Below are positions 1 through 4,361 of a DNA stretch of 5,002 nt, piece by piece (positions within the stretch are counted from its first letter, which is position 1; every line of letters begins with the position of its first letter). The position numbers and the translations under genes are program-made. The stretch is from NCBI GenBank assembly GCA_002401495.1, contig NVTG01000128.1, positions 1 through 5,002 of the forward strand. The letters run 5' to 3'. The stretch comes from Candidatus Kaiserbacteria bacterium. Lineage in GTDB: Bacteria > Patescibacteria > Paceibacteria > UBA9973 > UBA2100. The notes under the pieces were generated by a model. That model saw only the letters and a program-made list of their open reading frames with translations, ran no database searches and was not told the DNA's origin.

Positions 1-843
1 CAGAATCATTTTTTGATTTTAAAATTTGGCACGAAATGGCGTCCTGCTAGCCCCCCGTCGAGTTCGGAAGGTGACCAAAATCCCTGGAATGCAAGTAGGT
101 TTCTTGAAGGGAGAATTCAGAGTTTGGGGTCGAATATGTCTGACGCTACGGCACCACTAATAGAAGATCTCATAAATACTGAAAAGTCTGGTTATGAAGA
201 ATATTTAAAGCACATATTAGCTCAACATGTGCGGCAAAAAGCTGAGAGTGATAAGTTAATCCCCTCATTGGAGAATGTAAAACAAGTTTTGCTCAAGCAA
301 TCCCCCTCTGATCATGATGACTTACAGGCTCTCGTTATGGACCATCTTGTTGATTTGCAAGACCGCATTCGCAATACGTCTACTAATGATATACAGATGT
401 TTTGGAAGGGCGGTGTGCCTCATGATGAAAATTACTGTCGAAACCGAATAGTTTCTCTCCTAAGCCCCATCTTAGAACGTTACGGAGTTAGAGTTTACAT
501 TGAGGGGGCTATGCCTGAAGAAACTAGATGCGATATCTTAAACACTTTTGACCAGATAGATATCCCGATTGAAGTTAAGGGACAGTGGCATGATGCTCTT
601 TGGACAGCGGCATCAGACCAATTGCAGGGCTACACTAAGGCGTACAATGCCAATGGGCGTGGAATTTATTTGGTATTGTGGTTTGGTTATCTTGAGCCTG
701 GAAATTCAAAAAATCCACATGGTTGGCGGGGTCAAGAAATGCCAAGAAGTAAAGTCCAAATGGATACTTTGCTTTTCGAGAAATATGCTAATATTTCTGT
801 AAAAACCAAATTATTTGTTTTGGACCTTTCTCGGGCCTTTTAA
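1..843 (+). CDS. C-terminal part of a larger protein with a PD-(D/E)XK nuclease-like domain (5' end outside window)
   Basis: The frame is open to the left edge, so about 280 residues of a probably longer protein are visible; residue numbers here count the TTG codon at 13 as 1. The first half is polar and mostly helical by eye. Residues 140-225 look like a restriction-endonuclease fold: Asp174 in RCDI, then Glu187 and Lys189 in IPIEVK, then Gln203-x3-Tyr207 in QLQGY, the QxxxY motif typical of RecB/Cas4-type nucleases, followed by a hydrophobic strand GIYLVLWFG (217-225). From memory, this arrangement closes some very large bacterial proteins of uncertain function; I did not search. The predicted role is metal-dependent DNA cleavage, perhaps in defence, but the N-terminal domains that would show this are missing. 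An internal ATG at 136 could start a shorter protein, though the open upstream frame argues against it. I am fairly sure of the reading frame and moderately sure of the fold. Confidence 0.8.
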   Translation, partial: QNHFLILKFGTKWRPASPPSSSEGDQNPWNASRFLEGRIQSLGSNMSDATAPLIEDLINTEKSGYEEYLKHILAQHVRQKAESDKLIPSLENVKQVLLKQSPSDHDDLQALVMDHLVDLQDRIRNTSTNDIQMFWKGGVPHDENYCRNRIVSLLSPILERYGVRVYIEGAMPEETRCDILNTFDQIDIPIEVKGQWHDALWTAASDQLQGYTKAYNANGRGIYLVLWFGYLEPGNSKNPHGWRGQEMPRSKVQMDTLLFEKYANISVKTKLFVLDLSRAF

Positions 844-850
844 AGTTCTA

Positions 851-868
851 AGATTGAAATCTCTTTAT
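851..868 (+). terminator. weak hairpin just after the first gene
   Basis: AGATT and AATCT (851-855 and 858-862) are inverted around two bases, followed by the T-rich CTTTAT. As RNA it would form only a four-pair stem with a four-base loop, so it is a poor terminator. It is listed because it lies immediately after the stop codon at 841-843 and nothing better is visible there. Confidence 0.15.
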
Positions 869-912
869 CAGAATGATGGTTGACGTATAAATCTCATGTC
901 TATCGAGGTAAA

Positions 913-1098
913 ATGGAGCGAAATACGCAAATCTGGAGCGTAACGAATTTCAATGACTGCCCAAAGACGTACAATAATTTAAACCAAATGCCGGAATTTT
1001 TAAAAGGTTTTTGTATGTTGGGGTACTACTCAGTGAGTCGTTACGGTCCTTTGTTCGACAATAATCTTAGTGGTGGGATAAGTCCTAGGGGTTTTTAA
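913..1098 (+). CDS. doubtful small open reading frame, 61 aa
   Basis: The ATG at 913 is preceded by GAGGT (905-909), a possible but closely spaced SD; the same frame also has a TTG at 880 with no SD. The product begins MERNTQIWSV and is rich in Asn, Tyr and Phe, with no signal peptide, membrane segment or motif I recognise. It lies alone between two better supported genes. It could be a real small protein, a fragment of a decayed gene, or a chance frame; I lean towards the last two. Confidence 0.22.
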   Translation: MERNTQIWSVTNFNDCPKTYNNLNQMPEFLKGFCMLGYYSVSRYGPLFDNNLSGGISPRGF

Positions 1099-1234
1099 AT
1101 TGCAAATTATCAAGAGCAAAGTTTGAAAAGCTCTTCGACTCTCCATAGGTATTAATATTGCCGATATCGTATCGTTTTGCGGTTCCAAAAAAAAATGGAT
1201 CCGAGATTCAGAAAATCACCGGCATAATGACCTT

Positions 1235-1492
1235 ATGACTCAACGTAAGTTATCAGAAGATCCGTCAGAGCTTTTCAGTATCATTCGAGAAATCAAATCG
1301 TTAGGTGCGGTTCTTTCTGTGGCTGGCAGTTTTCAAATTGATGCGACCGACCTCATCGGCATTGGACTAATCCTCACACGAGCGAGTGACCGACTTCAAT
1401 CGATCTATGATGCAGTTGACGCCGAGGTAGATATGACCAAAAGGCTAACGCCTAACAAAGTTCCACAACCAGTGGCAAATGAGAAGAAATAA
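1235..1492 (+). CDS. small hypothetical cytoplasmic protein, 85 aa
   Basis: I do not recognise this protein. It has no signal peptide. Residues 10-65 look like two or three amphipathic helices: a first helix near SELFSIIREIKSLGAVLS, and a second near DLIGIGLILTRASDRLQSIY that ends in DAVDAEV. The last 20 residues are polar and Pro/Lys-rich, probably a disordered tail. The ATG at 1235 has no obvious SD, which lowers confidence in the start; an ATG at 1227 is in another frame. It lies 81 bases before the helix-turn-helix gene on the same strand and may share its transcript. The hydrophobic pattern and acidic residues look like real protein rather than chance. An accessory protein of a mobile element is possible, but nothing in the sequence fixes a role. 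Confidence 0.6.
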   Translation: MTQRKLSEDPSELFSIIREIKSLGAVLSVAGSFQIDATDLIGIGLILTRASDRLQSIYDAVDAEVDMTKRLTPNKVPQPVANEKK

Positions 1493-1517
1493 AGTCGTCC
1501 GTGATCTCGGATGGTGT

Positions 1518-1547
1518 TTGTCATTTCGGAAAACGCTAATCCATAAC
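1518..1547 (+). promoter_or_regulatory. possible sigma-70-like promoter before the helix-turn-helix gene
   Basis: TTGTCA (1518-1523) matches five of six -35 consensus bases, and CATAAC (1542-1547) is a partial -10 box after an 18-base spacer. It would start transcription around 1554, about 20 bases before the ATG at 1574. The -10 lacks its conserved final T, so this is only a candidate. Confidence 0.25.
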
Positions 1548-1573
1548 ATCACTATGAACCGATTGAGGGGTGG

Positions 1574-1927
1574 ATGAAAAAGAAGTCGAGTAAGCTTAAA
1601 AACAAACCTTCACCTTTCACGGTCAATTTCAATGCCGTGACGAAGGAAAGAGGTCTGTCTGTGAGGGCCTTAGCGGCCATTCTCGAAGTGCCAGAGTCAA
1701 CTGCACATGATTGGCTTCAAGGTGTTCAGCCGACCGACATGGGGCCTCTGGTTCGTTTGTGTGCGACTACTGGAGTCGATTTTCAATTCTTGATGACAGG
1801 CACGTACTCAAAAGCATCTGATCCAGCAAGTATACCGCTAACACAAATATTTGATACGTCGGAAGAAGAAGCCTTCTCCGGAATATTCGAAATATCAGCT
1901 AGACGATTAAAGCGGCGACAAGAATGA
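1574..1927 (+). CDS. XRE-type helix-turn-helix DNA-binding protein, 117 aa
   Basis: Residues 15-76 fit a Cro/CI (XRE) fold. The likely helix-turn-helix spans about 28-50: first helix LSVRALAAILEV, turn at PES, recognition helix STAHDWLQG. A later helix, MGPLVRLCATTGVDFQFLMTG, matches the closing helices of such repressors, including the aromatic-Leu pair common at their end. A Lys-rich N-terminus (MKKKSSKLKNK) precedes it, and a 40-residue tail ending in a basic RRLKRRQE follows. No protease, sensor or toxin domain is visible. The start is well supported by GAGGGG (1565-1570) just upstream. It is probably a transcription regulator binding a short operator near itself or near the 1970 unit, which begins 42 bases after its stop. 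The antitoxin of a toxin-antitoxin pair is an alternative, but no toxin partner is evident. Confidence 0.8.
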   Translation: MKKKSSKLKNKPSPFTVNFNAVTKERGLSVRALAAILEVPESTAHDWLQGVQPTDMGPLVRLCATTGVDFQFLMTGTYSKASDPASIPLTQIFDTSEEEAFSGIFEISARRLKRRQE

Positions 1928-1969
1928 ATAATGACAAGGGAAAATTACCTACAATAGGGAGGAGAAAGT

Positions 1970-2248
1970 ATGAGATCAATATTATGTGGGGTGGCATTTT
2001 TTCTTTTATACACAACGGTAAGCTATGGAGCTGTTTGGGTGCTTGATGTCGGCCAGCGGAAATGTGTCAAAGGAGATTTTCCAATGGAAAAGTTCATAGA
2101 GTCTTATAAAAAGAAAAATTGCAAAGTTGATGATGGAGGAGGTTTTTATATGGCGACGTGTGGAGACCTTTCTTATTTTATCGCCCCTTCTAAAGTAAAG
2201 TGTGATGAAATTTTAGCAATGTATCAGCAGAAATCAAAGAAACGGTAA
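1970..2248 (+). CDS. small exported four-cysteine protein, 92 aa
   Basis: I do not recognise this family. The N-terminus has a signal peptide: basic start (MR), hydrophobic core ILCGVAFFLLYTTV, and a likely cut around SYG-A near residue 20. There is no lipobox at the predicted cut, so it is probably periplasmic or secreted and not a lipoprotein; the Cys at 6 lies inside the signal. The mature part holds exactly four cysteines, 32, 51, 64 and 78 (spacings of 18, 12 and 13), consistent with two disulfides. A Val-Trp pair lies just after the predicted cut, and the tail is Lys-rich. The same pattern recurs twice in the next protein. The start is strongly supported by GGGAGGAG (1957-1964). It is the first gene of a tight three-gene unit with the gene at 2254 (5-base gap) and the nuclease at 2804. 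Function unknown. Confidence 0.82.
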   Translation: MRSILCGVAFFLLYTTVSYGAVWVLDVGQRKCVKGDFPMEKFIESYKKKNCKVDDGGGFYMATCGDLSYFIAPSKVKCDEILAMYQQKSKKR

Positions 2249-2253
2249 ATCTG

Positions 2254-2802
2254 ATGGAAGTATTCAGAGTTCTGTTGCAGCTGAGTTACGCTTTTGGCGG
2301 CGGTATATTTTTTCTATATATAGGCGCAAGTGCCAATGTTTGGCAGTGGAATACCAACACTTCCACCTGTGAACATAAAAAAGAAATATCACCTAATACT
2401 GTTAGAAGTTATGGCGCTCTTCAAGGGAGAGTTTGCACTTTAAGTGAACCCGTTACGGGAAGCTTTATTGTAAATTGCACCAAGCCAGAGCGAATCAGTA
2501 TTTATTTGTTCAGTTCATTGAATGCTTGCAAACAAGCAAAGAAGCGCTTCCAGCAACAAGAGTATGCTGTGGACTGTCGCTCGAAAATTTGCCGATGTAC
2601 GATAACTGAGGTTAGCCTAGTCAATCTTAAGGCCTATATAGAATCAACAGGAAAAGCATGTGAGATCGTGAAGGGTATTGAGTACTCAACACTTGTTTGT
2701 GATAAGCAAACTCCTTCAATGGAGACTCACTTCGGTTCTAAAACCAAGACTGGCTGCCAAAGTGCCCTCAAAGTTGCTAAGATGCTGAAGGAAGGGAGAT
2801 AG
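2254..2802 (+). CDS. exported protein with two four-cysteine modules, 182 aa
   Basis: I do not recognise this family. The N-terminus, with core LSYAFGGGIFFLYIG and ASA before Asn28, looks like a signal peptide; its N-region is long, and a TTG at 2275 would give a shorter, more usual one. The mature chain seems to be a tandem duplication. Module A has Val-Trp at 29-30 and cysteines 39, 61, 75 and 92 (spacings 21, 13, 16). Module B begins AVD near 105 and has cysteines 115, 136, 149 and 168 (spacings 20, 12, 18), plus extra cysteines at 108 and 113. Both match the single module of the upstream 92-residue protein: in that protein and in module A, the Trp lies exactly eight residues before the first Cys. 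It has no strong SD, so translation is probably coupled to the upstream gene, whose stop lies 5 bases away. Periplasmic or secreted; role unknown. Confidence 0.82.
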   Translation: MEVFRVLLQLSYAFGGGIFFLYIGASANVWQWNTNTSTCEHKKEISPNTVRSYGALQGRVCTLSEPVTGSFIVNCTKPERISIYLFSSLNACKQAKKRFQQQEYAVDCRSKICRCTITEVSLVNLKAYIESTGKACEIVKGIEYSTLVCDKQTPSMETHFGSKTKTGCQSALKVAKMLKEGR

Positions 2803-2803
2803 T

Positions 2804-3268
2804 TTGTTCAAACTATTATTGGTACTTTCAATACTCTCATCATTCACCGCCGTTGCTGAAGAGAACTGCCAGCATGTTGCCACGACGTTCAGGTGTGTGA
2901 AGTATCTAAAGAATTATGATGCTGATACGGTCACTGTAGAAATTCCAAACGTTCATCCACTACTTGGCAAAAAAATATCTATTCGAATTATTGGAGTGGA
3001 CACACCAGAGCTACGTACGAAAAACCAATGTGAAAAGAAGCTCGGCTATATCGCCAAAAATAAAGTCGCTGCGATCTTAAGAGGGGCAAAGCGCATTGAT
3101 CTGATCAATGTTAAGCGAGGTAAGTATTTTCGTATTGTCGGTGATTTAATTGTCGATGGTCTATCCTTGTCTACATACTTGCTCAAAGAAAAACTAGCTT
3201 ACCCTTATGACGGTGGCACAAAAGCTAAGATCGACTGGTGTCGTGACGGTGGACTCAAAGGTAAGTAG
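2804..3268 (+). CDS. secreted thermonuclease-family (SNase-like) nuclease, 154 aa
   Basis: This is a staphylococcal-nuclease-type enzyme, predicted to cut DNA and RNA with calcium outside the cytoplasm. A signal peptide, MFKLLLVLSILSSFTAVA, ends in an AVA cleavage motif before Glu19. Expected catalytic residues are present: Asp41 in YDADTV (equivalent to Asp21 of the S. aureus enzyme), Arg61 (Arg35), Asp66 and Thr67 in VDTPE (Asp40, Thr41), Glu69 (Glu43), and Arg110 in KYFR (Arg87). The chain is about the size of a single compact SNase domain. Four mature cysteines (22, 31, 76, 146) could form disulfides, as in many Gram-negative relatives. The start is a TTG one base after the previous stop, preceded by an AAGGGAG-type SD at about 2791-2797, so translation is coupled. 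It ends the three-gene secreted unit. Possible roles are nucleic-acid scavenging or attack on foreign DNA. Family assignment is secure; the role is inference. Confidence 0.93.
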   Translation: MFKLLLVLSILSSFTAVAEENCQHVATTFRCVKYLKNYDADTVTVEIPNVHPLLGKKISIRIIGVDTPELRTKNQCEKKLGYIAKNKVAAILRGAKRIDLINVKRGKYFRIVGDLIVDGLSLSTYLLKEKLAYPYDGGTKAKIDWCRDGGLKGK

Positions 3269-3275
3269 TTACAGT

Positions 3276-3291
3276 CACCGAACGGTGTTTT
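3276..3291 (+). terminator. weak terminator-like palindrome after the nuclease gene
   Basis: CACCG (3276-3280) and CGGTG (3283-3287) are perfectly inverted around AA and followed by TTTT (3288-3291). As RNA this makes a four-pair GC-rich stem with a four-base loop and a short T run, weak for an intrinsic terminator. Its place eight bases after the nuclease stop is right. It could also be an operator or a recombinase-bound half-site. Confidence 0.3.
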
Positions 3292-3296
3292 GAGGC

Positions 3297-3320
3297 GCCG
3301 ATGATAAGTCACTCGGCTTT
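3297..3320 (+). repeat. inverted repeat GCCGA/TCGGC before the recombinase gene
   Basis: GCCGA (3297-3301) and TCGGC (3313-3317) are separated by 11 bases and followed by TTT. A six-base palindrome GGCGCC (3294-3299) overlaps its left arm. It may help end transcription of the nuclease unit or act as a binding site near the recombinase; short arms make chance quite possible. Confidence 0.25.
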
Positions 3321-3347
3321 ATGTTAAATAGCTGATAAAATATATGA

Positions 3348-3956
3348 ATGGATTCACGCAAGAAATATATAGCTTTGTACTCACGAACATCAACCTCCTA
3401 TCAAGCGACTGGACTTGAAGCGCAGAAACGCGCACTGAAAGAATACTGTCGGCAAAACAATATAAAGAGCTACCGTCTCTTCTTTGATGAAGGGATCTCT
3501 GGCTCAAAATCTTCTCGCCCCCAACTTGATGTAATGATGAGTGAGGTGCGGAGTGGCAATGTTGATGCCGTCGTTGTGTATTCCTTCAGTCGCTTTGCTC
3601 GTAGTACTCAGCACCTTCTTTCAGCTCTTCAGGAGTTTGACCAGCATGAGGTATCGTTTGTATCTTTGAGCGAACAGCTAGATACGAGCACAGCTATTGG
3701 CAGAGCGCTCTTCACGATCATTAGTGCTATAGCTGAATTGGAACGTGAGTTGATCTCAGAGCGTGTAAAGTGCGGCTTAGAGAATGCCAAAGCTAAGGGT
3801 AAAAAGCTAGGGCGCGAGAAAAGTCGAAATTCAAAACTCATCCGAGAGCTTGCGAACAAGAGGCTCTCCCAGCGAAAGATCGCTGAACTGGTCGGGTGCT
3901 GCAAATCTACAGTCCAAAGAGAATTGAAACAGATGGTCCATGAAGGGGGTTTGTGA
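3348..3956 (+). CDS. serine recombinase, resolvase/invertase type, 202 aa
   Basis: The catalytic domain spans about residues 6-140. The nucleophile is Ser15 in SRTST, with Arg13 two residues before it. Other active-site arginines match gamma-delta resolvase: Arg57 in SSRPQL, and Arg82 and Arg85 in FSRFARS. The position of gamma-delta Asp67 is Ser81. The long helix ISAIAELERELISER (about 125-139) should carry the dimer contacts. A linker with the typical LGR motif (154-156) leads to a C-terminal helix-turn-helix, about 172-193 (RLSQRKIAELVGCCKSTVQREL). The length is usual for small resolvases and invertases; the large-integrase zinc and coiled-coil domains are absent. It would cut and rejoin DNA at paired sites to invert, delete or resolve. 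No SD precedes the ATG at 3348. The short gene at 4003 follows closely, suggesting a shared transcript. The partner recombination sites are not visible. Confidence 0.93.
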   Translation: MDSRKKYIALYSRTSTSYQATGLEAQKRALKEYCRQNNIKSYRLFFDEGISGSKSSRPQLDVMMSEVRSGNVDAVVVYSFSRFARSTQHLLSALQEFDQHEVSFVSLSEQLDTSTAIGRALFTIISAIAELERELISERVKCGLENAKAKGKKLGREKSRNSKLIRELANKRLSQRKIAELVGCCKSTVQRELKQMVHEGGL

Positions 3957-4002
3957 CCGGACCTATAACAAATGTTTTGGGACCGCAACAGCCAATGGAG
4001 AA

Positions 4003-4218
4003 ATGATGTTTGATGACGGGTTATTCTTTTCACTTGAGGATGATTTTATAAATGCGCTTGAGAGCGGTTTGCATTTGAAAACTGTTGCAAGTAGTTTTCA
4101 AGCTATGCTCGGTGATAGCTGGAGAGAAGATGGTTTGGAAATTGTCAGTAACATGAGCCCAAAACTTGCGACAAACTTCAAGAAAATAGCGAATACCTCT
4201 GTGGAAGAGGATGTGTAG
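4003..4218 (+). CDS. small hypothetical protein following the recombinase, 71 aa
   Basis: I do not recognise this protein. Tandem ATG codons at 4003 and 4006 follow GGAG (3997-4000), which suits the second one best. The frame also has an ATG at 3940, which would overlap the recombinase end by 17 bases and give 92 residues, but it has no SD and an unconvincing Cys-rich N-terminus. The product is acidic, with likely helices in SLEDDFINALESGLHLKTVA and MSPKLATNFKKIAN, and no signal peptide or membrane segment. It lies just 46 bases after the recombinase stop, so it may belong to the same transcript; an accessory role for recombination is only a guess. Confidence 0.55.
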   Translation: MMFDDGLFFSLEDDFINALESGLHLKTVASSFQAMLGDSWREDGLEIVSNMSPKLATNFKKIANTSVEEDV

Positions 4219-4238
4219 CGTAGTCACTCAGCAGGGTT

Positions 4239-4255
4239 ATTGAAGAGTCTTCAAT
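4239..4255. promoter_or_regulatory. perfect 17-bp palindrome, probable operator or binding site
   Basis: ATTGAAGA (4239-4246) and TCTTCAAT (4248-4255) are exact reverse complements around one G. Dyads of this size, with no room for an RNA loop, are typical of dimeric regulator sites. It lies in the 143-base gap, about 107 bases before the 4362 gene. Its left arm overlaps the -35 of the weak promoter candidate at 4240-4268. The binding protein is unknown; the helix-turn-helix protein at 1574 or the recombinase are possible. Confidence 0.5.
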
Positions 4256-4268
4256 GGTCGCCTAGCTT
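4240..4268 (+). promoter_or_regulatory. weak promoter candidate overlapping the palindrome
   Basis: TTGAAG (4240-4245) matches four of six -35 bases, and TAGCTT (4263-4268) matches three of six -10 bases at a 17-base spacing. The boxes are poor; it is listed because the upstream gene ends at 4218, the next starts at 4362, and a palindrome covers the -35, which would suit repression. Confidence 0.2.
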
Positions 4269-4361
4269 GCTTTTCACGCTGCTGTGAAGTATCACAAAAC
4301 TGTGGAGACGGCTGCCCAAGTCGCCTTCTGCAAGCTTTTTAGGAAGTGCTTGGGAGGCACA

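Larger units (their letters stand above)
844..1234. other. 391-base stretch without a confident gene
   Basis: No frame here has both a convincing start and recognisable protein features. It contains a doubtful 61-codon frame (913-1098), a 15-codon frame starting at ATG 896 with no SD and ending at TAA 941-943, an inverted repeat AAGAGC/GCTCTT (1112-1117 and 1130-1135) with a 12-base spacer, and a run of nine A at 1187-1195. I see no tRNA, no good promoter pair and no clear terminator. It may be intergenic DNA or a decayed gene. Confidence 0.5.

Noticed and set aside
569..802. 77-codon + strand frame inside the first gene.
   Set aside because: It overlaps the conserved nuclease-like core read in the other frame, and its product is not protein-like.
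1199..1512. Nine-base inverted repeat ATCCGAGAT (1199-1207) and ATCTCGGAT (1504-1512) flanking the 1235 gene.
   Set aside because: Nine-base matches at this distance are expected several times by chance in 5 kb, the arms do not extend, and no target duplication is visible.
1950..1955. TACAAT as a -10 box before the 1970 gene.
   Set aside because: It would start transcription inside the ribosome site at 1957-1964, and no -35 is seen at the proper distance.
3302..3338. Direct repeat TGATAA at 3302-3307 and 3333-3338, 31 bases apart.
   Set aside because: Six bases in AT-rich DNA is too short to be meaningful, although the spacing is about three helical turns.
3319..4227. Three open frames on the - strand (3319-3507, 3629-4033, 4030-4227).
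   Set aside because: They lie opposite the recombinase and the small gene after it, which have clear protein features. Their products have no motif and look like chance frames.
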